In this document: piece after piece, positions 36,505-45,629 of the stretch
Numbering within the stretch: the stretch's first letter is position 1
How the letters are laid out: each line of letters opens with the position of its first letter
Origin: Agarivorans gilvus
GTDB taxonomy: Bacteria; Pseudomonadota; Gammaproteobacteria; Enterobacterales; Celerinatantimonadaceae
DNA length: 64,000 nt
Assembly (NCBI RefSeq): GCF_001420915.1
Contig: NZ_CP013021.1
Location: 320,001-384,000, forward strand
Direction of reading: 5' to 3'
Notes under the pieces: generated by a model
What the model saw: the letters and a program-made list of their open reading frames with translations, nothing else
What the model was told of the DNA's origin: nothing
The model's database searches: none
Program-made: the position numbers and the translations under genes

Positions 36505-39129
36505 ATGTCCTTTTTAAAGCGTTTATTCGCCTCCAGTGAAGAACAGACAGAAGTTGCCTCTCAGCCCGACACCGCTACGGTAGTGCAAGCGCCGTCGCCA
36601 GAGCCAGCTCCATCTAGCACCCCGCTAGGAGTAGCGCCAGAGCAGGTCTTTTTAAATCAGCAACTTAATACTAAAGCGCAGGTATTAGAGTTTATTGCCC
36701 AGCAGATGTTGGCTTTAGGTTTGGTCAACGGTGACTACAGTGATGCCTTAAAAGCGCGTGAAGAAAAAGTCAGCACCTACTTGTTAAACGGCGTGGCCAT
36801 TCCTCATGGCACTAACGAAGCCAAAGCTTTGGTGGTGAAAAGTGGCGTGGTGGTAGTTCAAATACCCCAAGGGCTAGTGTGGAACGAGCAAGGTGATGTG
36901 GTGAAGTTAGCGGTGGGCATTGCGGCCACCGGTGATGATCATTTGCCATTATTGCAAAAATTGACCGCGGTGGTGATGGATGAGGACTTATCTCAACAAC
37001 TTGCTAGTACAAACGATGTGCAAGCCATTATCTCAGCCTTGGGAGCAAGTCAGCCTAAGGCCAGTCAAGTATTACCAGACTTCGAGCTGAGTCAAACGGC
37101 TCAAGTGGTAGATGAAGCCGGTATGCACGCGCGTCCTGCTAGCATTATTAGCGAGCTAGCCGCTAGCTATACCGCCACCGACATTCGCTTGCGTAATGGT
37201 GAAAACAGCGCCGATGCTAAATCCATGGCCGCTATCTTAGCCATGGGGGCCAAACTTGGCGACAGCGTTGTGGTATCGGCCCAAGGCGAGCAAGCGAAGC
37301 AAGCGGTGAGTGAGCTTGCAGCAATGATTTCAGCAGGTTTAGACAATGAAGAAGCCAGTCAACACGCCGAGTTTAACCCACTAGAAGGTTTACCCGGACT
37401 GACAACACCCGCTGGAAGCGCGGTATTGAAAGGCATGGCTGCGTCACCCGGTATAGCGTTAGCTCCTATTTTTGTATTAACAGAGCAACAGCAGCATGTA
37501 GAACGTCAAGGCCAAGGTGTCGAAGTGGAACAAGCAGCCTTAAGCGAAGCCCTGCAGCAAGCCGAATTGGTAACCGAAGATCTATACCAAGCCTTATTAG
37601 CCAAAGCGCCCAATGAAGCGGCGATTTTAAAAGCCCAAAAACAACTGCTTAAAGATGCCTCTATTGTTAAGTGCTGTGAGCAGCTGATAGCTCAAGGCAA
37701 TAGTGCAGCCTGGTCTTGGCAGCAAGCTTTGGCTGAGCAGATTGAAGCTTTAGCCCAGCTCAGCGACGAGCGCTTAAAAGCGCGTATTGCCGATCTAAAA
37801 GATGTGAGCCAGCGCGTGGTGGACTTATTACTACCTGAGCAGCAAGCCATCAGTTTTCCAGAGCAAGAGTTTATTTTACTCGCTAGTGATCTAAGCCCTT
37901 CACAAACGGCGGGTCTAGAAGGCAAACCGATTAAGGGCATCGCCACCGAGTTGGGTGGGCCTAATAGTCATATGGCTATTTTAGCTCGCGCCTTAGGCAT
38001 CCCCGCAGTGGTAGGGGTTGGCGCCGACAAACTTTGCGGTGTAGCCAATCAGCAATTAGCCATTGTTGACCCTCAATCGGCCTGTTTGGTGATTCAACCA
38101 AACCCTGACACCTTGGCAGAGGCAGAGCGCAATATTCAGTTATGGCAGCAAATGCGTGAGCTGGAAGAAGCTCATCAACATGAACCAGCTGTCACCAAAG
38201 ATGGCCGCCATATCGATGTAGTATGCAACATCGCCAAACCTTCTGATGCCAGCAAAGTCTTACAACATGGCGGTGAAGGCGCAGGTTTATTACGAACTGA
38301 GTTCTTGTTTGAAAGTGCACCTGAAGAGCCTTCTGTTGAGCAGCAAATCGAGGCATTAAAAGCGATTGTTAAAGAACTGGGTAGCCGTCAGTTAGTGGTG
38401 AGAACCGCCGATATTGGAGGTGACAAGCCGGTTTCGTGGATGAATATGCCCCATGAAGACAACCCTTTCTTAGGTGTACGTGGGCTGCGCTTGTCGTTTA
38501 AACATCCAGCCATGTTCGAGCGCCAGTTAGAAGCCATTTATCGTACTGCCGCTTGGCAGGTAGCAGAGCAGGGCAAAACCGGTTTGCACATCATGTTTCC
38601 CATGGTGGCCAAAATGTCGGAATGGTCTAAGGCATCGCAACTGGCCGAGCAAGTTAGACAGCGCCTAGACGCCCCCGTCTTGCCGCTGGGCATTATGGTA
38701 GAAGTGCCATCGGCAGCCTTAGTCGCCGATACCTTGGCCAAACATGTGGATTTCTTTTCCATCGGTTCTAACGATTTAACTCAATACACATTAGCGATGG
38801 ACCGGTTAAACCCAGCGCTGTGTTGTGAAGCCGACAGTTATCACCCCGGTTTGCTGCGCTTGATCTCTATGACGGTAAAAGCAGCGGCCGCCAACGGCAA
38901 ATGGGTGGGTGTGTGCGGCAACATGGCGGCCGATCCCAATATCGCCTGTTTGTTAGTGGGCCTTGGCGTAGAGGAGCTGTCGGTGAGCCCGGCTAATGTG
39001 GCCGCAGTGAAAAGCATTATTCGTTCGGTTGATTACAGCAAATTACAAATTAAAGCAGAAAAAGCGCTGCAAATGTGCAGCTCAGAAGCGGTGATGGCGA
39101 TGTACCAAAGCCACCAAGATCTCGTTTAA
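36505..39129 (+). CDS. Multiphosphoryl transfer protein (EIIA-HPr-EI fusion)
   Basis: 874 aa soluble phosphorelay in one chain. EIIA (about 45-180, His in NGVAIPHGTN), HPr (about 190-275, His in AGMHARPASI), then enzyme I (about 310-870) with the phospho-His in GGPNSHMAILARALGIPAVVG, the PEP-binding RTEFLF and the active-site Cys in GVCGNMAADP. Supplies phosphate from PEP to the EIICB protein without the general PTS. Same order as FruB-like multiphosphoryl proteins. Confidence 0.93.
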   Translation: MSFLKRLFASSEEQTEVASQPDTATVVQAPSPEPAPSSTPLGVAPEQVFLNQQLNTKAQVLEFIAQQMLALGLVNGDYSDALKAREEKVSTYLLNGVAIPHGTNEAKALVVKSGVVVVQIPQGLVWNEQGDVVKLAVGIAATGDDHLPLLQKLTAVVMDEDLSQQLASTNDVQAIISALGASQPKASQVLPDFELSQTAQVVDEAGMHARPASIISELAASYTATDIRLRNGENSADAKSMAAILAMGAKLGDSVVVSAQGEQAKQAVSELAAMISAGLDNEEASQHAEFNPLEGLPGLTTPAGSAVLKGMAASPGIALAPIFVLTEQQQHVERQGQGVEVEQAALSEALQQAELVTEDLYQALLAKAPNEAAILKAQKQLLKDASIVKCCEQLIAQGNSAAWSWQQALAEQIEALAQLSDERLKARIADLKDVSQRVVDLLLPEQQAISFPEQEFILLASDLSPSQTAGLEGKPIKGIATELGGPNSHMAILARALGIPAVVGVGADKLCGVANQQLAIVDPQSACLVIQPNPDTLAEAERNIQLWQQMRELEEAHQHEPAVTKDGRHIDVVCNIAKPSDASKVLQHGGEGAGLLRTEFLFESAPEEPSVEQQIEALKAIVKELGSRQLVVRTADIGGDKPVSWMNMPHEDNPFLGVRGLRLSFKHPAMFERQLEAIYRTAAWQVAEQGKTGLHIMFPMVAKMSEWSKASQLAEQVRQRLDAPVLPLGIMVEVPSAALVADTLAKHVDFFSIGSNDLTQYTLAMDRLNPALCCEADSYHPGLLRLISMTVKAAAANGKWVGVCGNMAADPNIACLLVGLGVEELSVSPANVAAVKSIIRSVDYSKLQIKAEKALQMCSSEAVMAMYQSHQDLV

Positions 39130-39157
39130 CACTTTATAGAATTAAGTAGGTAATACA

Positions 39158-40900
39158 ATGACAAGTCAATTTGAAAAATATCAAGATTTAGCACAAGCGC
39201 TACCTAAAGCTACTAGTACTTGGAATATGTACGGTGCTGGCGTGGACAACATTGGTAAGAACAATCAACCGGAACTATTTGAGGTGCCAGAGCCAGCTGC
39301 TAATCAGCTCTTAGTAAGAGTGGACGCAGTAGGCCTATGCTTCTCCGATGTGAAGCTAATCAATCAAGGTAGCTCTCATCCCAAGCTATATAACCGCGAC
39401 CTTACCAAAGAGCCAACGCGTTTGGGCCACGAAGCCACACTCACCGTGGTAAAAGTAGGTGACGAGCTCAGCGGCCAGTTTAAAGTGGGCGAGCGTTACG
39501 CCATGCAACCCGATATTTACCAAAACGGTAAAAGTACCGCCTATGGTTACACAGTACCTGGTGGATTAACTCAGTATCACTTAATTGGCCCAGAAATTCT
39601 CGATACCGATGCGGGCTCTTGCTTGCTGAAGGTATCTGAAGAGCTAGGCTTTGCCGAAGCGGCATTGCTAGAGCCTTGGGGTTGTGTATGGGCATCGTAT
39701 ACGCAGCGTCGTCGTTTAGAGCCTAAGCAAGGCGGGGTAATGTGGATAGTGGGCCAAGCCGACGATGATACCGTTTATGGTTTTTCTAAAGGTTTGTCAT
39801 CGCCCGCTAAGGTTATTCTCACCAACGTACCAGAAAACCTACAAGTATTGGCTCAAAGCCAAGCCCAACAGGTGATTATTCGCAACGACATCACGGTGGA
39901 AAACCTAGAACAAGCGGTTAACGAATACACCGATGGCCTAGGTTTTGACGACGTAGTGGTATTAGCGCCTAAATCAGCAAAAGCCCTCACTACTATTGCT
40001 AAATATGTGGCGCGTCGTGGCACCATGAACATGGTAGGTAAGCAGCCTCTTGATGGCTTAGTGGATGCCGATGTAGGCCGTTTGCACTACGACTACGTGG
40101 CATTTATTGGCAATAGCGGGGTAGATATCGCCGACTCCTATGGCGAGCAACGTAACCGCTGTGATTTAAGAAAAGACGGTTTTGCAGTGTTTGTTGGTGC
40201 GGGTGGTCCGATGGGGCAAATGCACGTACAACGGGCGATTGAGTTAAAAGATGGCCCGCGTAAAGTAGTAGTGACCGATATCAACGACCAGCGTTTGGCC
40301 GAAATTGAAGCTCGCTTTGCCAGCCTAACCGAAGCCAACAACTGTGAACTTGTCACTTATAACCCTACCAACAGTGATACGCCGCTTCCAGAGCTAGTCA
40401 AGCAAATGACTCAGGGCGAAGGGGCCGATGATGTGGTGGTATGTGTACCCAATGCGCAAATCATGGCCGAGTCTGCCACCTTTATGAAAGACGACGGTAT
40501 GTTGGTATTGTTTGCCGGGGTGCCTAATGGCACGTTAGCGCCAGTTGATTTTAGCTCGGTTTATCTCAGCAATGCCCAATACACTGGTACCTCAGGCTTA
40601 ACCATTGATGACCAAACCGTGGTAATGAACAATACCGTGGCGGGTAATATCGCGCCTGCTATTTGTGTAGCCGCTATTGGTGGTATGAAGGTGGCGAAAG
40701 ACGGCATTCAAGCGATGATTGATGCTAAGTATCCTGGCAAAATTCTCATCTTCCCTCACTTAGAAGACTTACCACTACTAGGCTTAGACGAACTAGCTGA
40801 AAAGTTACCCGAAGTTGCCGCGGCCTTAGGCAAAGGCAATACTTGGAACAAACAAGCAGAAAAAGCCTTGTTTGATAATTACTTTAAGGAGTTGGCATGA
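39158..40900 (+). CDS. Zinc-binding MDR dehydrogenase with two Rossmann-like units
   Basis: 580 aa, much longer than the usual ~350 of this family. N-terminal GroES-like domain with catalytic zinc ligands in GLCFSDVKL (Cys), LGHEATLTV (His, Glu) and LLEPWGCVW (Glu); the structural-zinc Cys cluster is not evident. A first nucleotide-binding region (about 195-340) lacks a clean GxGxxG. A second (about 350-500) has VFVGAGGPMGQMHVQRA and VVVTDIND. Inferred role: oxidation of the imported polyol phosphate to a ketose phosphate. Its stop overlaps the kinase gene by 4 nt. Confidence 0.82.
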   Translation: MTSQFEKYQDLAQALPKATSTWNMYGAGVDNIGKNNQPELFEVPEPAANQLLVRVDAVGLCFSDVKLINQGSSHPKLYNRDLTKEPTRLGHEATLTVVKVGDELSGQFKVGERYAMQPDIYQNGKSTAYGYTVPGGLTQYHLIGPEILDTDAGSCLLKVSEELGFAEAALLEPWGCVWASYTQRRRLEPKQGGVMWIVGQADDDTVYGFSKGLSSPAKVILTNVPENLQVLAQSQAQQVIIRNDITVENLEQAVNEYTDGLGFDDVVVLAPKSAKALTTIAKYVARRGTMNMVGKQPLDGLVDADVGRLHYDYVAFIGNSGVDIADSYGEQRNRCDLRKDGFAVFVGAGGPMGQMHVQRAIELKDGPRKVVVTDINDQRLAEIEARFASLTEANNCELVTYNPTNSDTPLPELVKQMTQGEGADDVVVCVPNAQIMAESATFMKDDGMLVLFAGVPNGTLAPVDFSSVYLSNAQYTGTSGLTIDDQTVVMNNTVAGNIAPAICVAAIGGMKVAKDGIQAMIDAKYPGKILIFPHLEDLPLLGLDELAEKLPEVAAALGKGNTWNKQAEKALFDNYFKELA

Positions 40901-41823
40901 TCTATACCTTAACGCTTAATCCTGCTGCCGATCTTGAGCTGAGCGTTGACCAGCTTGAGTTTAACTCTGTCAGCCGAGCAATCGATTCACGAATGGATTG
41001 CGGTGGAAAGGGCTTTAATGTGTCGCGAATGCTAAAGAACTTAGGCCAAGATAGCATCGCCATGGGCTTTGTTGGGGGTGCTACGGGCTTACGCCTTAGC
41101 AATGAGCTGGAAGCCGCAGGCATTGATTGCCAATTTACCAGCATTGTCGGGGAAACCCGCACCAATGTCACCATTGTGGAGGGCGCTAATGCCCGCCACA
41201 TTAAGGTGAATCAGGCAGGCCCTGTTATTAGCGAGTCAGAACTGACCCGTTTAGTGGAAAGTATTCAGCAGCGCTTGCAGCCAGGCGACTGGTGGGTGCT
41301 TGGCGGCAGCCTACCGCAGGGTGTGCCGACGAGCTTTTATGCCCAGTTAGTCAGCTTAATTGAAGATGCGGGGGCGCATGCTGTTTTGGATACCAGTGGT
41401 GAAGCGCTGCGCGAGGGCATTTTTGCTGGCCCTAGCTTAATTAAGCCTAACTTAGAAGAAGCCCAAGCCCTGCTGGAGCTGGACGAAGAAGAGCTAAACA
41501 GTACTCAGGCATGGACTCAAGCCTTGTTAGCCATGGGCGCGCAAAACTTGGTTGTGTCTCTGGGTAAAGCTGGCGCTTTAATGGCTAGCGAAGCTCAGTT
41601 ACATGAGTTTGCCAGCCCCAGTATCGTGGAAGCCAACCCGATTGGCGCAGGCGATTCCATGGTGGCAGGTTTGGTGTGGCGCTTAAGCAAAGGTGAAAGC
41701 TTAGAACAAGCGCTACCTTACGGTTTAGCCTGTGGCGCGGCCACTGCTAGCAGACCGGGCACTGAGCTAGGTGAACTAGCGCAAGTCGAACAGCTGCTAG
41801 AGCAATGCCGACAAATTAATTAG
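40897..41823 (+). CDS. PfkB family kinase, 1-phosphofructokinase / tagatose-6-phosphate kinase type
   Basis: 308 aa. N-terminal MIYTLTLNPAADLE and the CGGKGFNVSRMLKNLG motif are typical of FruK/LacC; the C-terminal NPIGAGDSMVAG holds the catalytic Asp. Likely phosphorylates the ketose phosphate made by the upstream dehydrogenase to a bisphosphate for aldolase cleavage (inference from context). Translationally coupled (ATGA overlap). Confidence 0.88.
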   Translation: MIYTLTLNPAADLELSVDQLEFNSVSRAIDSRMDCGGKGFNVSRMLKNLGQDSIAMGFVGGATGLRLSNELEAAGIDCQFTSIVGETRTNVTIVEGANARHIKVNQAGPVISESELTRLVESIQQRLQPGDWWVLGGSLPQGVPTSFYAQLVSLIEDAGAHAVLDTSGEALREGIFAGPSLIKPNLEEAQALLELDEEELNSTQAWTQALLAMGAQNLVVSLGKAGALMASEAQLHEFASPSIVEANPIGAGDSMVAGLVWRLSKGESLEQALPYGLACGAATASRPGTELGELAQVEQLLEQCRQIN

Positions 41824-41848
41824 GCGCCAATTAAGGCAATAAACTTAC

Positions 41849-41879
41849 AAGGGCTTATTCATCAATAAGCCCTTTTTTT
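41849..41879 (+). terminator. Intrinsic terminator of the PTS operon
   Basis: AAGGGCTTATT-CATC-AATAAGCCCTT followed by TTTTT, 26 nt after the kinase stop. The next ~200 bp to 42086 contain no gene or clear signal. Confidence 0.93.
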
Positions 41880-42086
41880 GGTTTAGCTGGTGGAACCTTG
41901 CTGGATGTTCGGAATAAGCAAGCAGCAGTAGCTTCGGTGAAATGATGTTCTGACAATCGAAAGGGAAGTGGCTAGCCATTGAGCTGCTAAACCTGGTGAC
42001 AATGAGTAAGCGATAAAAATGGCTATCATGTGTTAACCTTAGATAGCCATTATGTGAGTCATAGTGGTTACGGTTTATTCGATTAG

Positions 42087-42158
42087 CTAGTTTTTAGTGC
42101 CCCAAAACCACCAGATAACCAGTGCAATTGCGAGCAAACCTAATAGATTAATTAGCAT
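42087..42158 (-). CDS. 23-residue hydrophobic peptide coupled to copA
   Basis: Reads MLINLLGLLAIALVIWWFWG plus TKN: one membrane helix with an aromatic WWFW end and a short basic tail. Its ATG lies inside the last codons of copA (11 nt overlap) with AGGAGG at an ideal 6 nt spacing. That is strong evidence for translation of such a short frame. Function unknown; the position suggests an accessory of the ATPase, in the way small peptides accompany other membrane complexes. Confidence 0.6.
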   Translation of the reverse strand: MLINLLGLLAIALVIWWFWGTKN

Positions 42159-44910
42159 GCTGTGCCTCCTGTTGATGTACCGATAAAGTGCGTAGGCGGT
42201 TGGCGTTGCTTACTACGGTAATCGACGATAAGGACATCGCCACACCAGCAATGATCGGGCTAAGCAACATGCCGGTAAAGGGATAGAGTAGGCCAGCGGC
42301 AATTGGAATGCCCAAACTATTATAAATAAAGGCCCCCATAGGTTTTGCTTGATGTTTGTCAACGTGGCACGGCTGATCCGCATGCTGTCGGCGATGCCAT
42401 GCAGCGAGCCACGCATTAAGGTGATGTCGGCGGTTTCAATCGCTACATCGGTGCCTTGGCCCATGGCAAAACTCACATCGGCAGCGGCAAGAGCAGGGGC
42501 GTCGTTAATTCCATCGCCTACCATGGCTACTCGATAACCCTGTTGCTGGTATTGTTTCAAATAAGACAATTTATCATCGGGCAATAACTCACCGTGGAAT
42601 TCATCTAGCCCAGTTTGCTTGGCAATGGCTGCGGCAGTGGCCTGATTATCACCACTTAGCATCACCACTTTAATGCCTTGGGTTTGTAGGGCTTTAATGG
42701 CCTCGGCTGAATCCTCTTTAAGCGGGTCGCTGATGCTGAACTCGGCCATTAATTTACCGTCCACTGCAAAATACACTCGCGAACCGCTGACATCTAGTTG
42801 TTGCTCATTAGTGCTTAGCTCCACACCTTGTTGCTGCATCAGTTTGCTATTGCCCAACAACAAGTCTTGCTGTTGATAGCGAGCGCTAAGGCCTAAGCCA
42901 CTTATGTTATTAAGCTCTGCAACATCGCGTGTGGGAATGTCGTCTAGTTGTTGCTCGACATAACTGACCATGGCGCTGGCCAAGGGATGGCTTGAGGCGC
43001 GCTCCATGGCATAAATTAAGGCCAGCAACGAAGTGGCATCGCCATGTAACTGACTCTGACTGACTTGGGGTTTGCCTTGAGTAATGGTGCCGGTTTTATC
43101 CAAAATAATTAGGTTGATCTGACTGGCATTTTGTAGCGCTTCACCGTTGCGAATTAAACCGCCGGCTTCGGCGGCCTTACCTACACCAATCATGGTAGAG
43201 ATGGGAGTGGCTAAGCCCAGGGCACAAGGGCAGGCGATGATCAATACCGAACACGCGGCGATTAACATGTTTACCCCTAGCGGCTCTGGTCCAAAGTTAT
43301 ACCAAGCTAAAGCGGTGATGATCGCAATGATCATTACACTGGGAACAAACACTGCCGATACTTTATCGGCCAATTGGCTGATCGGTGGTTTGGAGTTTTG
43401 CGCACGGCTGACCAAGTCGACGATTTTGGCTAACAGCGTATCTTTACCGACTTTTTCTGCGCTAATTACTAGCGGCTGGTTGCCATTGATGGTGCCAGCA
43501 GAGACGTTTTGCCCTTCGGTTTTTTCAATCGGAATAGGCTCGCCACTTAACATCGACTCATCCACAGTACTGTTGCCCTTAAGCACTTTGCCATCCACCG
43601 GAATGCTGTCGCCGGGCCTCACTAGCAGTTGATCGCCAATCTTAAGCTCGCTAATTGCTACCACACTTGTATTGCCGTTTTGATCAAGGCGTTGCGCAGT
43701 ATTGCTTTGCAAGTTCAGCAGCTGGTTGATGGCCGAAGAGGTTTTACCCCGTGCTTTTAGCTCTAAGGCTTTACCTAGGTTAATCAGACCGATGATCATC
43801 ACGCTGGCTTCAAAATACAGATGCTGAGCGTTACTAGGAAATAGGCTGGGACTGATTACTACCGCCATGGAGTAAAGCCATGCCGCGCCAGTACCTAAGG
43901 CTATTAGGGTATCCATATTGGCTTGGCGGTGTTTGAGACTTTTCCAAGCACTGCTGAAAAATTGCTTACCGGAAACCCACATCACTAACAATATCACTAA
44001 ACCGACAAACAACCACCAAGCCTGCTGGCCAGGGCTGCTAACACTCATGGCTCCGCCTGCTAAGCCGTAGCCCATTAATGGCACAGCGAGTAATAAACTC
44101 AGCCCGGTTTGCATCAGTTTGTGGCGATACTCTTGTTTATCGTCGCTGCTACGTTGTTGCTGGGCTTGTTGCTCGTCTTCAATTAAGCTGGCGCCGTAGC
44201 CTGCTTGCTCGATTTGATTAATTAGGCTGTCGGCTGATTCCTCGCCAAATACGCTGGCGGTGCGTTCGGCAAAGTTAATCTCTACTTTGGTTACTTTATC
44301 CAGCTTATGTAAGGCTTGTTCGATGGTATTTACGCAACTAGCACAGGTGACGCCGCTTAGGTTAAGTCGGGTAAGGGAGCTGTCTGAGCTAGGTGCATTT
44401 GTTGCTGCATCGTCTGCAGGGAGTGTTGAGACGCGTTGCTGTTGGCTTTGGGCGATGCCTCTGTTTCTACTTCTGCTTCTGCTTCCGCTGCAATTTCGGT
44501 TTCTGGCTGAGCTTCGGCTAAATAGTTTAACTCACTGAGGCGCTGCTCGATTTGGCTAGGCCATAAACGCGTACTTAGCTGCAAGGTTTGCTGCTGTATG
44601 TCTACGCTTAGTTCCGCTTCTGGATCGTCGCCCTGTATGGCTTGTTCAATTTTTTTACGCAATGCCCGCATTTTACGTTTTGTAGCGAATACTGATAAGC
44701 CTGCGCCGAGCGCTGCTGACTGCGGTAGCCAGTTTGTTCAATCAATTGATTAAACTCGGCAAAGTCCTCAAGCTGGTTAACAATGGCATGGCGCTTATCG
44801 TTACTGACTTGTAGCACGGCTTCAGGGTGTTGCTGTTGTAGCGCTTGGCTTAGTTTGGCGACACATTTGCCGCAGGATAAGCCTTCTAAGTCAACGACTA
44901 AGTTACTCAT
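42148..44910 (-). pseudogene. copA: Cu(I)-translocating P1B-type ATPase CopA, interrupted by apparent frameshifts
   Basis: Copper exporter of the inner membrane. Metal-binding modules GLSCGKC, VKCGHC and GVTCASC at the N-terminus; transmembrane CPC in IIACPCALGLATP; phosphorylation site DKTGTITQG; hinge VGDGINDAPALAAADVS; C-terminal YNSLGIPIAAG and AMSLSSITVVSNANRLR, the Cu(I)-site residues. Three breaks need one base each: a 7-T run at 44650-44656, a linker shift near GGG 44450-44452 (site less certain) and a 5-C run at 42333-42337. Every domain is otherwise complete, so base-calling losses are likely. Start ATG 44910 with GGAGG upstream. Confidence 0.85.
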
Positions 44911-45325
44911 TGTGTTCCTCCTTAGCTGACCATGACTCAATCAAGGCGCAAATACTCTGTTCCGTGGGAAGCTTATCCGGGTGGCATTGCCACTGTTGAT
45001 AAGTATCTTGCAGCATGGCCAACTGTTGTTGGGTTTTAAGCAAACGTTGTTCGGTTTGTTGGATCTTTTCTTGTAATAGATGGCGAACCGTAGGGCAGGG
45101 AGTATCACCTTCATTAGCCAAGGCCAATATGGCTTGCACTTCTTTTAAGCTAAAGCCGATTTCTCTGGCTTGATGAATAAAACGTAGGCGTTGCAGCGCT
45201 TGGCTATCGTAGTCTTTGTAGTTATTAGCAGGGTCACGGCTGGCGCTAATTAAGTTTAGGCGTGTGTAATAGCGCACCGTTTCGGCGGTGACACCGGCTA
45301 GTTTGGCTAATTCTGAGGTTTTCAT
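44903..45325 (-). CDS. MerR family metal-responsive regulator of copA
   Basis: About 140 aa from ATG 45325 (MKTSELAKLAGVTAETVRYYTR), a MerR N-terminal winged helix, then a dimer helix. Potential metal ligands are Cys in GDTPCPTVRHLL, WQCHPDK and QSICALIE. This pattern recalls MerR/ZntR/PbrR-type divalent sensors more than the paired C-terminal Cys of CueR. Its stop overlaps copA by 8 nt and a MerR-type promoter precedes it, so it controls its own operon. Confidence 0.85.
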   Translation of the reverse strand: MKTSELAKLAGVTAETVRYYTRLNLISASRDPANNYKDYDSQALQRLRFIHQAREIGFSLKEVQAILALANEGDTPCPTVRHLLQEKIQQTEQRLLKTQQQLAMLQDTYQQWQCHPDKLPTEQSICALIESWSAKEEHNE

Positions 45326-45357
45326 CGTGTTACCCATAACAACTTCACTTAGCACTA

Positions 45358-45388
45358 CTATAAAACCTATGTGTTACACACGGGTCAA
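45358..45388 (-). promoter_or_regulatory. MerR-type promoter with 19 bp spacer driving merR-copA
   Basis: On the minus strand, TTGACC (-35, 45383-45388) and TTATAG (-10, 45358-45363) are 19 bp apart, the over-long spacing corrected by MerR-family activators. The spacer region is a dyad, ACC-GTGT-ACAC-GGT. Confidence 0.75.
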
Positions 45389-45565
45389 GTGCAAATATGC
45401 ATTTGCTGGATAAACAACACTCAGAAATATAACCACACAAACATTGGTACTTTTGCTACAAATCCTACATTGTGACGCGCTTTGTTCGTTGTATTTTTAC
45501 GGTTTCTTTGCGACGAAAGATATTAATTCCTTTTAAAACAACAACCTATTTGTTTTGGTTGAATG

Positions 45566-45581
45566 TGGAACGGTATTCGCA
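45566..45581 (+). promoter_or_regulatory. Candidate sigma-54 promoter of nifH
   Basis: TGGAACGGTATTCGCA matches the -24/-12 consensus TGGCACGNNNNTTGCA at all but two positions, with the correct GG-N10-GC spacing. It ends 48 nt before the nifH ATG. No perfect NifA site (TGT-N10-ACA) was found in the ~200 bp upstream. Confidence 0.65.
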
Positions 45582-45629
45582 GTAGTGATAGCGGGAACCG
45601 TTTTATCAAAGCTAAAAGGAAGAAATATT

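Noticed and set aside
45448..45464. TTGGTACTTTTGC as a nifH sigma-54 promoter
   Set aside because: The GG to GC spacing is 7 instead of 10 bp, so it cannot serve as a -24/-12 element; the site at 45566 fits.
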